Shown: positions 1-8,155, counted from the first letter of the stretch. The stretch is DNA of 64,000 nucleotides from Rhodalgimonas zhirmunskyi (GCA_030848925.1 JANFFA010000003.1:496001-560000); one strand, 5' to 3'. Notes: generated by a model not told the origin, from the sequence alone. Translations and numbers: made by a program.

Positions 1-2
1 AA

Positions 3-224
3 GACCCGGCTGACAAACCCATGACCGAGATCATCCTCGAAGCCGGCGCTATCCGCTTCAAGCCGATCCTGCTCACGGCGGTCGCGGCGATGATCGGCGC
101 GGTCGTGATCCTCTCCGACCCGATCTTCCAGGGCCTCGCGATCTCGCTTCTGTTCGGTCTGCTCAGTTCAACCTTGCTGACCGTGATCGTGATTCCGGCG
201 ATCTATCGCGTGTTCAAAACCTGA
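3..224 (+). CDS. RND efflux transporter permease, C-terminal fragment
   Basis: The frame is open to the left edge of the window, so this is only the last ~73 residues of a larger inner-membrane pump. The visible part has the RFKPILLTAVAAMIGA stretch, close to the RPIL(L/M)TA element of AcrB/CusA-type transporters, followed by two hydrophobic helices (GLAISLLFGLLSSTLL, VIVIPAIYRVF) that match the last transmembrane helices of such pumps. These proteins export drugs, metals or small molecules with a periplasmic adaptor and an outer-membrane channel; which substrate applies cannot be told from this end. A strong hairpin follows the stop, so the transcript probably ends here. Confidence 0.8.
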   Translation, partial: DPADKPMTEIILEAGAIRFKPILLTAVAAMIGAVVILSDPIFQGLAISLLFGLLSSTLLTVIVIPAIYRVFKT

Positions 225-250
225 TCCCCACATGATCCCCACATGATCTT

Positions 251-280
251 CGGCCCCGCCCACGCGGGGCCGCCTGTTTC
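251..280 (+). terminator. Rho-independent terminator after RND gene
   Basis: A perfect 9-bp GC stem (CGGCCCCGC / GCGGGGCCG) with a CCAC loop lies 27 bases after the RND stop and is followed by a short T-containing tract (CCTGTTTCT). The T-run is weak, so termination may be partial. It also lies beyond the end of the convergent GGDEF gene. Confidence 0.6.
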
Positions 281-341
281 TCCCTGCCAGTCCAACAGCG
301 CCACTGCGCGCCTCCGCTTTCACGCCCGACGGCGCAAACGA

Positions 342-1487
342 TTACATCAACGGATGTCGGCCCGCCCCGTGCAGCGGGCGAATTTCCGCGCCGGAGGATA
401 CCTCCCCATCCGCCGCATCGGACTCTCCGGGCTCACCAACGTTCTGTGCCGGTCCAACAGGCGTCTCATCCCGCATCTCTTCACGAAAAAAGCTGTGGCA
501 GGCCCTTCCACGTTTCTTCGATGTATAAAGCGCCAGATCCGCATCGGCCAACAACCGCTCCGCCTTGGGCTCCGCATAATCCCCTGACAACACCGTGCCA
601 CTGCTGGCCGAGATGTGGCACAACTGCCCGCCATAGGGGATCGGCACTTCAAGCTCTCCGATGATGCGTCGCGCCACCCGATCCAGCACGGCACGATCCT
701 CGGCCCCGTCGAACAGGATGACGAATTCATCGCCCCCGATCCGCGCCACCGTATCGGCCTCGCGCGTCTCTTCCACCATGATCCGCGCCACCTGCTGCAA
801 GACGTGATCGCCCGCCGCGTGCCCCATCGAGTCATTCACCGCTTTGAAGAAATCGAGGTCGATCAGCATCAACGCAAAAGACCGACCAAGGGTGATCAGC
901 CGATCCAGAACATGACCCATCGCGCGCCGGTTCTTGAGGCCGGTCAAGGTATCGGTGAACGCCTGTTCCTCCGCCGCGATCATCGCGCCCTGCAACTGAA
1001 GATTCAGCTTGCGTGACGCCTCCATCGCCGCCGATTTCGCCTCCACGAGGTACAGCATCTCGATGGCAAGGTCGGTCGCCGCGAAATCCGCACTGGTCAG
1101 GGCGTAGTCGCGCACCGCATCCACGATCGAAATCCCAAACGACAGGTTGACCACCGCCCCCGCCCCGCCCGGCAAAGGCGTCAACAGCCCCTTGAACGCA
1201 GTCGCAGGCCGATCCCTGAATTTCAGGTGCAGTTTCAATCCCTGCGCCGCCATCAGATCCGCGATCGAGACAAGGTTTCGTGGCCTGCGCAATTCGAAAA
1301 CCTCTAGGAACGGCGCCCCCCTCAGGCCCTGTTCCGCGCGCAGCTTGGCCAGCGTCGGACCGACCGAAACGATATGCCCCGTTGGCGCAATGATCACATG
1401 CATCGGGCACAGGATATCGAGAACCTCGACAACCTGTTCCAATGCCATCGCGGTCTGCGGCACCTGTCCCGGCCCGACGATATTCAT
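342..1487 (-). CDS. HNOBA-GGDEF diguanylate cyclase
   Basis: Predicted 381-residue cytoplasmic diguanylate cyclase making c-di-GMP from two GTP. Residues ~20-130 resemble the heme-NO-binding-associated (HNOBA, PAS-like) domain (LCPMHVIIAPTGHIV, VGPTLAKL). A helical linker of ~134-178 follows, then a GGDEF domain (~175-335) with an intact GGDEF active site at 251-255 and an RxxD inhibitory site (READ) at 242-245, so both activity and product inhibition look possible. The open frame extends upstream to 1643, but ATG 1487 is chosen because GAAGGGAGAG lies just before it and the HNOBA fold starts there. It follows the H-NOX gene with a 103-base gap, the classic partner arrangement. Confidence 0.9.
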   Translation of the reverse strand: MNIVGPGQVPQTAMALEQVVEVLDILCPMHVIIAPTGHIVSVGPTLAKLRAEQGLRGAPFLEVFELRRPRNLVSIADLMAAQGLKLHLKFRDRPATAFKGLLTPLPGGAGAVVNLSFGISIVDAVRDYALTSADFAATDLAIEMLYLVEAKSAAMEASRKLNLQLQGAMIAAEEQAFTDTLTGLKNRRAMGHVLDRLITLGRSFALMLIDLDFFKAVNDSMGHAAGDHVLQQVARIMVEETREADTVARIGGDEFVILFDGAEDRAVLDRVARRIIGELEVPIPYGGQLCHISASSGTVLSGDYAEPKAERLLADADLALYTSKKRGRACHSFFREEMRDETPVGPAQNVGEPGESDAADGEVSSGAEIRPLHGAGRHPLM

Positions 1488-1590
1488 TCTCTCTCCCTTC
1501 TTCGCCACAGGGCCGTCTTCCTGCATAGGGCCGACCTTCGGCACATGGGCATCGCGCGGCCGACCCAAAGTCCGCTTCGCGGGGTGCGCC

Positions 1591-2214
1591 TCATGCCCCC
1601 AGCCCCACATTCGCCCCAAGATCGAACGACCGGCCCTCTGCATAACCCGCCTCGATCAAGGTGATATCGATCACATCAAGCCCTTCAGAATTAACGCACC
1701 CTGCGGCGCGCTCGCCCCCGGCCCGCCGCTCCAGAAGAACAAGCGCGCCGTAATCATCGGCAAGACTGCGCAGCATGCCGATCATCACAGGTCCGAACCC
1801 GTCCTTGCGCGCACAAACGGTAAGCGAGAACCGATCCGCCGCATGTTCGCGCAACTCCAACTGCGGCAAATCCAGATCGGACACCGCAAGCCGCGCTCGG
1901 TCCGGCAGGTCATCAAGCGAATGCAGGAAATCGACGAAGTCCTCGCCGCCAAAACGCAACAGCCGGCGCACAGCCTCGGCATTGGGATGACTGACCAGAT
2001 AAGTGCCGATATCCTCCAGAATTTCCGCCCGTGGCTTGCCCAGTTCCGCTTCCACGGCGTCCAGAACACGAGGCGTCAGCACGTCATCATAGATCAGCAT
2101 CGACTCGAAATCGACGAAGCCAAGCTGTGCCTCATGCGCAACCCGCCTCCACAATGCGGCCCCGTATGTATCGGTGACGAATCTCTGGATCGCTCTGTTC
2201 ACCAGCCCATGCAT
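1591..2214 (-). CDS. Degenerate H-NOX (heme NO-binding) domain protein
   Basis: A 207-residue single-domain protein starting MHGLVNRA, typical of the H-NOX family, which senses NO or O2 through a heme bound by a proximal His and a YxSxR motif. Aligned without gaps to soluble guanylate cyclase beta (LDALHDHLATIYPG), this protein reads LDDLPDRARLAVSD, placing Pro104 at the heme-ligand His. The YxSxR position (before GL..IVIG) reads V133-C-A135-R-K137. Both heme determinants are therefore absent. Fold-level similarity (SFGG-like FGGEDFVDFL, IGMLRSLADDYGAL) is otherwise good. It lies upstream of the HNOBA-GGDEF gene and is probably co-transcribed. It may sense something other than gas through heme, or act as a protein-interaction subunit. 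Confidence 0.85.
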   Translation of the reverse strand: MHGLVNRAIQRFVTDTYGAALWRRVAHEAQLGFVDFESMLIYDDVLTPRVLDAVEAELGKPRAEILEDIGTYLVSHPNAEAVRRLLRFGGEDFVDFLHSLDDLPDRARLAVSDLDLPQLELREHAADRFSLTVCARKDGFGPVMIGMLRSLADDYGALVLLERRAGGERAAGCVNSEGLDVIDITLIEAGYAEGRSFDLGANVGLGA

Positions 2215-2241
2215 CTGCCTGCCCTATATCCTGTCTGCCCC

Positions 2242-2320
2242 GTGGATCGTTCGGCCCGTGGATCATTCGGCCCGTGACTCGTTCGGCCTAAAGATCTTCG
2301 ACCCGTCAACTGTTCGGCCC
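2242..2320. repeat. Five imperfect 16-bp tandem repeats upstream of H-NOX
   Basis: Five consecutive units of 15-16 bp: GTGGATCGTTCGGCCC (2242), GTGGATCATTCGGCCC (2258), GTGACTCGTTCGGCCT (2274), AAAGATCTTCGACCC (2290) and GTCAACTGTTCGGCCC (2305). The shared core is TTCGGCC. The array lies 28-106 bases before the H-NOX start, in its presumed promoter region. It may be a multi-site operator or a slipped-strand array; a 16-bp period is not a whole number of helical turns. Confidence 0.85.
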
Positions 2321-2560
2321 GTTTCCCGCGTCGTTCTCTACGCGCTTCGCTTTCTCGCCGGTTGGTTGACAGCCCGTCCGCCGGGCCACCGAAAGCATTA
2401 ATATTTTGAAAGCAACCGCTGGACGCAGCATGGACATTCCGGGGTTAACAATCTCTCTACAAATAAAATTGGCGGCAATTATCCCATGCCAGAGCTTCCC
2501 CCAAAGCCGCCCACCACGCCGGTCCTTGCACTCTGGCCCAAGCCCTCCCAAACTCGCGCC
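2321..2560. other. Intergenic region, H-NOX / ModE-like divergent promoters
   Basis: This is the rest of the 346-base gap between the H-NOX and ModE-like starts. It has an AT-richer stretch at about 2396-2475 (ATTAATATTTTGAAAG, ACAAATAAAATT) that probably carries the divergent promoters. No clear operator, RNA or further gene was recognised. Confidence 0.5.
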
Positions 2561-2938
2561 ATGACACAGCCCCCTGATCCAGACCTGCGCCTTCGGCTGA
2601 CATTCGGCCCCGCTGGCATGATCGGCCCCGGCAAGGCCGAACTGCTCGAACATATCCACGCCACCGGCTCGATTGCCGCCGCTGGCCGCGCCATGGGGAT
2701 GAGCTACAAGCGCGCCTGGCAATTGGTCGAGGTGATGAACACGATGTTCCGCGCGCCCCTTGTCGAAAGCAGCCGCGGTGGCGCGCGCGGTGGCGGCGCC
2801 GCGCTGACCGAAACCGGGGAAGACGTGCTCGCCGCCTACCGCGCCCTGCACGAGGCCGCCCGCCACGCCGGGGCCGAACCCATCGCCCGCCTCGCCGCCC
2901 TGATCGCACCCCCCCGCGATACCCCCGACCAAGACTGA
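2561..2938 (+). CDS. ModE-like winged-helix regulator (DNA-binding domain only)
   Basis: A ~125-residue protein that is essentially the N-terminal winged helix-turn-helix of ModE: residues ~20-45 give GKAELLEHIHATGSIAAAGRAMG, then MSYKRAWQLVEVMN, the typical recognition helix. Full ModE has two further molybdate-binding (Mop) domains, which are absent here. An in-frame ATG at 2486 would add 25 residues, but 2561 leaves a normal ModE N-terminus. It sits directly upstream of modABC in the same direction and is the obvious candidate regulator of molybdate uptake. With no Mop domain, metal sensing would need another protein, or the regulator may respond differently. Confidence 0.85.
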   Translation: MTQPPDPDLRLRLTFGPAGMIGPGKAELLEHIHATGSIAAAGRAMGMSYKRAWQLVEVMNTMFRAPLVESSRGGARGGGAALTETGEDVLAAYRALHEAARHAGAEPIARLAALIAPPRDTPDQD

Positions 2939-2975
2939 CCCTGCCAAGATTCCCCCTTGGCGCACGGGCGCAAAA

Positions 2976-3001
2976 GCGATATTCCCGACGAAACATAACG
3001 A
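2976..3001 (+). promoter_or_regulatory. Candidate ModE box before modA
   Basis: A weak dyad CGATAT (2978-2983) and ATAACG (2995-3000), separated by 11 bases, lies just before modA. Its ~23-bp span and half-sites resemble the CGNTAT...ATANCG ends of ModE operators, though the central TATATA parts are lost. This is a suggestion from position and symmetry only. Confidence 0.3.
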
Positions 3002-3018
3002 AACCCGGATCACCGCGA

Positions 3019-3804
3019 ATGCTCTCCCGTCTGGCCTCCCAAATGGCCTCTCTCTGCGCCCTGCTGCTCGCCCTCTGCACGCCGCTGCGCGCGGACGAGA
3101 TCACCATCTTCGCCGCCTCCAGCCTCAAGACCGCGCTCGACACGGCCAGCAAAGACTTCGAAGAGCAGACCGGCCACAACCTCACCCTCGTTTACGCAGG
3201 CTCCTCCGCGCTGGCCCGACAGATCGCCCAAGGCGCGCCCGCCGATCTGTTCCTCTCGGCCAATCCGGGCTGGATGGACGTGCTCGAAAGCGAAAACCGC
3301 CTCGCCCCCGGCACCCGCCGCGACCTGCTCAGCAATCAACTGGTGCTGATCTCGCACGACGCCGGAGCGCCCATCGCGCTCAATGACCAAACCGATCTCG
3401 CCACGCTCCTGGGCGGGGGCCGCCTTGCCACCGCCCTTGTCGATGCGGTCCCCGCCGGAATCTATGCCAAGGCCGCGCTGCAAAACCTCCACCTCTGGGA
3501 TCAGGCCGAACCCCGCCTCGCACAGGCCAAGAACGTCCGCGCCGCGCTCGCGCTGGTCCAAACCGGCGCCGCGCCCTTGGGCATCACCTACGCCACCGAT
3601 GCCCATGCCGCGGGCAACAGCGTCCACATCCGCGCCACCTTCCCGGCCGCAAGCCACCCGCCGATCATCTACCCCGCCGCCGCGCTTGCAAACGGCAACG
3701 TCGCAGGCGCGCGCGCCTTCCTTGCCTATCTCTCCACGCCCCCGGCACAGGCGGCATTCACGGCAGAGGGATTCGCCCTCCTGCCCGCCCCGGGCGACAC
3801 ATGA
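3019..3804 (+). CDS. modA: Molybdate ABC transporter, periplasmic binding protein ModA
   Basis: A 261-residue periplasmic binding protein with a signal peptide (hydrophobic core MASLCALLLALC, likely cleavage near residue 25 before DEITIF). The mature protein opens with the ModA signature ITIFAASSLKTALD and has LVYAGSSALARQI, which together form the oxyanion pocket. ADLFLSANPGWMD and the GITYATDA region are also typical. It captures molybdate (or tungstate) and delivers it to ModB. The gene overlaps modB by 4 bases (ATGA), showing a translationally coupled operon. Confidence 0.96.
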   Translation: MLSRLASQMASLCALLLALCTPLRADEITIFAASSLKTALDTASKDFEEQTGHNLTLVYAGSSALARQIAQGAPADLFLSANPGWMDVLESENRLAPGTRRDLLSNQLVLISHDAGAPIALNDQTDLATLLGGGRLATALVDAVPAGIYAKAALQNLHLWDQAEPRLAQAKNVRAALALVQTGAAPLGITYATDAHAAGNSVHIRATFPAASHPPIIYPAAALANGNVAGARAFLAYLSTPPAQAAFTAEGFALLPAPGDT

Positions 3805-4529
3805 GCTGGCTCTCACCCGACGGGCTTACCGCGCTCACCCTCTCGCTCAAGGTGGCGGGCTGGGCCACGGCAATCGGCCTGCCCTTGGCGCTGGCGGTGG
3901 CCTACGCTCTGGCGCGGCTGCGCTTTCCCGGGCGCGGGCTTTTGAACATCGCGGTGCATATGCCGCTGATCATGCCCCCGGTGGTCACCGGCTACCTGTT
4001 GCTCTTGGGTTTCGGCCCACAGGGCCCGCTGGGGCGGGTCTTCCACGATGTCTTCGGCCTCACCTTCGCCTTCCGCTGGACCGGCGCTGCGCTGGCCGCC
4101 GGGGTCATGGGCTTTCCCTTCATGGTCCGCGCCATCCGCCTGTCGCTCGAAGCGGTCGACCCCCGGCTGGAACAGGCCGCCGCCACGTTGGGCGCGCCAA
4201 GGTTTCAGGTCTTCAGAACCATCACCCTGCCGATGATCGTGCCGGGGCTTCTGGCCGGTGCCGTTCTGGCCTTTGCCAAGGGCATGGGCGAATTCGGCGC
4301 CACGATCACCTTTGTCTCGAACATCCCCGGCCAAACCCAGACCCTGCCACTGGCCATCGACCTCGCCCTCGAAACCCCGGGGGGCGAGGGGCAGGCGCTG
4401 CGCCTCGCGCTTCTCTCGCTCACCATCGCCGCCGCCGCGCTGGTGCTCTCCGAATGGCTGTCACGCCGCGTCGCCGCCCGCATCGCGGGCCAGACCACCG
4501 CCAAGGTAGAAGAGGCGGCGCAGATATGA
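3801..4529 (+). CDS. modB: Molybdate ABC transporter permease ModB
   Basis: A 242-residue inner-membrane permease with about five to six hydrophobic helices. It carries the binding-protein-dependent permease loop that docks on the ATPase: LEQAAATLGAPRFQVFRTITLP (EAA motif, ~130-150) followed by IVPGLLAGAVLAFAKGMGEFGATI, which is characteristic of ModB. It forms the channel for molybdate import. It overlaps modA upstream and modC downstream by four bases each, so all three proteins are likely made from one message in balanced amounts. Confidence 0.96.
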   Translation: MSWLSPDGLTALTLSLKVAGWATAIGLPLALAVAYALARLRFPGRGLLNIAVHMPLIMPPVVTGYLLLLGFGPQGPLGRVFHDVFGLTFAFRWTGAALAAGVMGFPFMVRAIRLSLEAVDPRLEQAAATLGAPRFQVFRTITLPMIVPGLLAGAVLAFAKGMGEFGATITFVSNIPGQTQTLPLAIDLALETPGGEGQALRLALLSLTIAAAALVLSEWLSRRVAARIAGQTTAKVEEAAQI

Positions 4530-5671
4530 CCCTCTCCATCGCCCTCACCCACCGCTTTGCCGATTTCACACTCGACGTGGCCTTCGACGCGCCGCCGGGG
4601 CTGACCGTGCTGTTCGGGCGCTCCGGCTCGGGCAAAACAACAGTGGTGCAGGCGGTCGCGGGCCTGCTCACCCCGCTAAAAGGTCACATCGCCATCGGTG
4701 AACACACCCTCCTAGACACCGAACGCGGCATCAACCTGCCCGCCCACCGCCGCCGCGCCGGCTATGTGTTTCAGGACGCACGCCTTTTCCCGCACCTCAC
4801 CGTGCAACAGAACCTGACCTATGCCCGCCGCTTCCTGCGCGGGCGCACCCCCTCCACCAGCCTTGACGAAATCACCGACATGCTCGGCATCGCGCCGCTG
4901 CTGTCGCGCCGCCCGGCCACGCTTTCGGGCGGCGAAAAGGCCCGCGTCGCGCTTGGCCGCGCGCTCTTGTCCGAACCCGACATCCTGCTCGCCGATGAAC
5001 CGCTCGCCGCGCTCGATGCCGCGCGCAAGGCGGAGATCCTGCCCTATTTCGAAACGCTGCGCGATGCGGGCCGCATCCCCATCCTCTACGTCAGCCACGA
5101 CATGGCCGAGGTCGCCCGCCTCGCCACCACGCTCATCACCCTCGACGCGGGCCGCGTCACGGCACAAGGGCCGGCGGCCGACCTGCTCTCCGATCCCGCC
5201 TTCCACCCCGCCGGCCCGCGCGAGGCCGGCGCGCTGATCGAAGCCACCATCGCCGCGCATGAAAGCGATGGCCTCACCCGGCTCGACGCGGGCGGCGCGC
5301 CACTGTTCCTGCCCGGGCTCTCGCAGGCCCCCGGCACCCGCCTGCGCCTGCGCATCGCGGCACAGGACGTGATGCTGGCGCGCACCCGGCCCACCGACAG
5401 CTCGGCGCTAAACATCCTTGCCGGGGTGGTGCGCGAAATTCACCAAGGCGACGGCCCCGGCGCCATCGTCGCGCTCGACACACAGGCCGGGCGCGTGCTG
5501 GCCCGGATCACCAAACGCTCGGTCGCGGCCCTCGATCTTGCCCCCGGCACGGCCTGTCACGCCATCGTCAAATCCGTGGCCATCGCGCCCGAATCCGTCG
5601 CGCCCGGTCTCGCCCCCGGTCTCTCTCCCGGCCTCATGCCCACCGCGAAACCCTTTGCGCCAAACGCCTGA
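4526..5671 (+). CDS. modC: Molybdate ABC transporter ATP-binding protein ModC
   Basis: A 381-residue ATPase. Walker A is GRSGSGKT (31-38), the signature is LSGGE (133-137), Walker B is LLADEP (154-159) and the switch His is H191. A C-terminal Mop-type domain (~290-355) fits ModC, which uses it to bind molybdate. The last ~25 residues are an odd low-complexity tail with repeated (A/S)PGL units (VAPGLAPGLSPGLMP) encoded by near-identical 12-bp steps. A longer open frame extends upstream through modA in this frame, but ATG 4526, overlapping the modB stop, is the real start. Confidence 0.96.
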   Translation: MTLSIALTHRFADFTLDVAFDAPPGLTVLFGRSGSGKTTVVQAVAGLLTPLKGHIAIGEHTLLDTERGINLPAHRRRAGYVFQDARLFPHLTVQQNLTYARRFLRGRTPSTSLDEITDMLGIAPLLSRRPATLSGGEKARVALGRALLSEPDILLADEPLAALDAARKAEILPYFETLRDAGRIPILYVSHDMAEVARLATTLITLDAGRVTAQGPAADLLSDPAFHPAGPREAGALIEATIAAHESDGLTRLDAGGAPLFLPGLSQAPGTRLRLRIAAQDVMLARTRPTDSSALNILAGVVREIHQGDGPGAIVALDTQAGRVLARITKRSVAALDLAPGTACHAIVKSVAIAPESVAPGLAPGLSPGLMPTAKPFAPNA

Positions 5672-5710
5672 TCGCCCCTATCAAGGGGGACCCGACAAGA
5701 GGCCCTGCCG

Positions 5711-6199
5711 ATGCCCCCCGAAAAAAGCCACGACGCGATCCACGCCCAAAGGCCCGCAATCGCGCCCGACCTCAGCCTGATCTGGACCGCAATCGTCGAC
5801 ATCGCCCCGCGCGAAGACCTCGGCCAAGGTCCGACCGGCCAGCGCTATATCGTCCCGATCCTTGGCGGGAAATTCTTCGCCGGACCTGGGATCGACGGGC
5901 TCTCGGGCACGGTCCTGCCCGGCGGGGCCGACCGTCAGTTGATCGCGCCCGATGGCTTCAAAACCCTCGACGCGCTTTACGAGATGCAGACCGATGACGG
6001 CACCGTCCTGACCATCCACAACCACGTCAAGGTGGACGAAACCGCCCCCTCCGCCCTCTACCGCCGCTCGGTGATCGAGGTGACCGCCCCCTCGGGCCGG
6101 CTCGACTGGATGAACCGCCGGGTGTTCCTCGGCACGCTCGAACTCGCCCACCCGGATCGCGAGGCCGTCATCATCCGCAGTTGGGGCCAAGCGGGCTAA
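5711..6199 (+). CDS. DUF3237 domain protein
   Basis: A 162-residue protein with the DUF3237 layout: an N-terminal strand (PDLSLIWTAIVDI), the glycine-rich GPTGQRYIVPILGGKFFAGPGI core, then RQLIAPDGFKTLDALYEMQTDDG. This family folds as a small beta barrel, and its biochemical role is not settled. No signal peptide is seen. It sits 39 bases after modC, perhaps as a read-through gene, and is convergent with the aminotransferase. No link to molybdate is evident. Confidence 0.8.
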   Translation: MPPEKSHDAIHAQRPAIAPDLSLIWTAIVDIAPREDLGQGPTGQRYIVPILGGKFFAGPGIDGLSGTVLPGGADRQLIAPDGFKTLDALYEMQTDDGTVLTIHNHVKVDETAPSALYRRSVIEVTAPSGRLDWMNRRVFLGTLELAHPDREAVIIRSWGQAG

Positions 6200-6219
6200 T
6201 CACGCCGCACCCGTCGCGC

Positions 6220-7389
6220 CTAAAGAATCCCCCTGATCCGCCTGATCGCCTCAAGGATATTCTCGGTCGAGTTGGCATAGGAAAACCGCACATACCCCTC
6301 GCCCCACGCGCCGAATGATGTGCCCGCCACCGTGGCGACACCCACCTCGTCCAGAAACCGGTCCTGCGCCTCGACCGAACTCATCCCCGTCCCGGTGATA
6401 TTGGGAAAGGCATAGAACGCACCCCCCGCATCGGCACAGCTGACCCCGGGAAGACTGTTCAATTCCCGCACGATCACCTCGCGCCGCTGATCGAACGCCG
6501 CCACCATATCGCGCACCGCGTCCTGCGGCCCGGTAAGCGCGGCAATCCCGGCATATTGCGTCGCCGCGTTGACGCAGGAATGATCGTTGATGCACAGCCG
6601 CGTCACATGCTCGACACAGGAGTCGGGCCAGACCGCATAGCCCAGCCGCCAGCCCGTCATCGCATAGGTCTTGGACCAGCCATCCAGCATGATCAGCCGA
6701 TCCCGGATCTCGGGATATTGCAGCAGGCTGACGTGTTCGCGCCCGCCATAAAGCATGTTGGAATAAATCTCGTCCGACATCAGCGCCACATGCGGATGCG
6801 CCTGCAATCCGGCAACCAGCTTGTCGATTTCTTCCTTCGGTGTCACGCCGCCCGTCGGGTTGGCCGGGCTGTTGATAATGATCAGCCGGGTCTTGTCGGT
6901 GATCTGGCCCAGCACCTCTTCTGCACTAAAGGCAAAGCCGTTTTCCTCTTTCAACGCGATCGGCACCGGCGTCGCGCCGGAATAACGGATCACCGATTCA
7001 TAGATCGGGAAGCCGGGGTTGGGATACATGATCTCCACCCCCGGCTGGCCGAACATCAGCACGGCGAAAAACATCGTCGGCTTGCCACCCGGCACCACGA
7101 CCACGTGATCGGGGTTCACCTCGACCCCGTGCCGGCGATGCAGATCCGCCGCCACCGCTTCGCGCAACTCCGGCAGGCCATTGGCGGGGGTATAGCCATG
7201 ATACCCGTCGCGCAGCGCCTTGATTCCCGCCTCGACGATATGCTCGGGCGTTTTGAAATCCGGCTGACCGATGCCAAGGTTGATGATATCGCGCCCCTGC
7301 GCCGCCAGCGCCCCCGCCCGCGCAAGGATGGTAAAGGCCGATTCCGTGCCAAGCCGTGACAGGCTGTCGGCGAATATCAGGTCGGACAT
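6220..7389 (-). CDS. PLP-dependent aminotransferase (aspartate aminotransferase family)
   Basis: A 389-residue fold-type I aminotransferase. The PLP lysine is K240 in SKTYAMTGWRLGY. NPTG (177-180), the cofactor-binding Asp in SDEIY (D206), and substrate-carboxylate Arg candidates (R248 region and the C-terminal YVRFSYAN) are all present. It probably moves amino groups between an amino acid and 2-oxoglutarate; the exact substrate cannot be assigned. ATG 7389 is preferred over the longer frame (to 7488), because GAAGGAGAT lies correctly before it. It is monocistronic and divergent from rpiB. Confidence 0.9.
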   Translation of the reverse strand: MSDLIFADSLSRLGTESAFTILARAGALAAQGRDIINLGIGQPDFKTPEHIVEAGIKALRDGYHGYTPANGLPELREAVAADLHRRHGVEVNPDHVVVVPGGKPTMFFAVLMFGQPGVEIMYPNPGFPIYESVIRYSGATPVPIALKEENGFAFSAEEVLGQITDKTRLIIINSPANPTGGVTPKEEIDKLVAGLQAHPHVALMSDEIYSNMLYGGREHVSLLQYPEIRDRLIMLDGWSKTYAMTGWRLGYAVWPDSCVEHVTRLCINDHSCVNAATQYAGIAALTGPQDAVRDMVAAFDQRREVIVRELNSLPGVSCADAGGAFYAFPNITGTGMSSVEAQDRFLDEVGVATVAGTSFGAWGEGYVRFSYANSTENILEAIRRIRGIL

Positions 7390-7510
7390 GGCTCGGATCT
7401 CCTTCGGTCCCATGGCTTGGTCTGTCACGCGATCACGCCACAGGGCGCGCCGATTTGCAAACCGATCTGCCGTGGGTATCCGTGGCAAGGGACAGGAGCG
7501 CTCCGCGCGG

Positions 7511-7535
7511 GAGTATTTTTGGAAAAATGAAAGGG
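7511..7535 (+). repeat. Dispersed repeat copy (GAGTATTT..GGAAAAATGAAAG)
   Basis: The sequence GAGTATTTTTGGAAAAATGA continues into AAGGG and lies between the divergent aminotransferase and rpiB genes. The same ~24-bp unit recurs near 10812, 10846 (inverted), 18186 and 38541 (inverted). It is non-coding here. Confidence 0.85.
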
Positions 7536-7643
7536 CGGGCCGCGCCGGATAAATTGCCGATCAGCCCCGCCGATCCGTCGTCAGGGCCTTGCGCCGACCG
7601 GGCGCTCGTGTAGGTCTGTGGCATCCTAGAGCGGAGCATCCCC

Positions 7644-8093
7644 ATGACCGATACCAAGCGCATTGTCTTGTCCAGTGATCACGCGGCAATCGAGTTGCGG
7701 CAGGCAATCGCCACCCATATCGCCGACGCCGGATGGGAGGTCGTCGATATCGGCCCCACCACCCCGGAAAGCACCCATTACCCCAAACATGGCGAAGCCG
7801 CCGCGCGCAAGGTCGCCTCGGGCGACTGCGACCTCGGGATCATCCTGTGCGGCACCGGCCAAGGCATCATGATGGCCGCCAACAAGGTGCAGGGGATTCG
7901 CTGCGGCGTTTGCTCCGATCCCTATTCGGCGGCGATGATCCGGGCGCATAACGATGCCAACATGCTCTCGCTCGGCGCGCGCGTCGTCGGCGAAGGGCTG
8001 GCTCTGGCCATCGTCGATGCCTTTCTCGCCACCCCGTTCGAAGGCGGACGTCATGGCACCCGGGTCGACATGATCAAGGCGATCGAAGGCTGA
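7644..8093 (+). CDS. rpiB: Ribose-5-phosphate isomerase B family sugar-phosphate isomerase
   Basis: A 149-residue RpiB/LacA/LacB-family enzyme interconverting ribose 5-phosphate and ribulose 5-phosphate or a related sugar phosphate. The N-terminus IVLSSDHAAIELRQ matches the family opening, and LGIILCGTGQGIMMAANKVQGIRCG holds the catalytic Cys in a GTGxG phosphate/sugar loop. HNDANMLSLGARV is the usual second signature. Its length is normal for RpiB. ATG 7644 has GAGCGGAG upstream. The SDR gene follows 62 bases later in the same direction. Confidence 0.93.
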   Translation: MTDTKRIVLSSDHAAIELRQAIATHIADAGWEVVDIGPTTPESTHYPKHGEAAARKVASGDCDLGIILCGTGQGIMMAANKVQGIRCGVCSDPYSAAMIRAHNDANMLSLGARVVGEGLALAIVDAFLATPFEGGRHGTRVDMIKAIEG

Positions 8094-8155
8094 CGCATCC
8101 GGCGTTTGACCCGCGCCGCCATATCGCCCACCCTGCACAGCAGGAGGAGAGCACC

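Noticed and set aside
3383..4525. Upstream extension of the modC frame through modA and modB
   Set aside because: The residues are low-complexity Pro/Arg-rich shadows; ModC proper begins at the ATG overlapping the modB stop.
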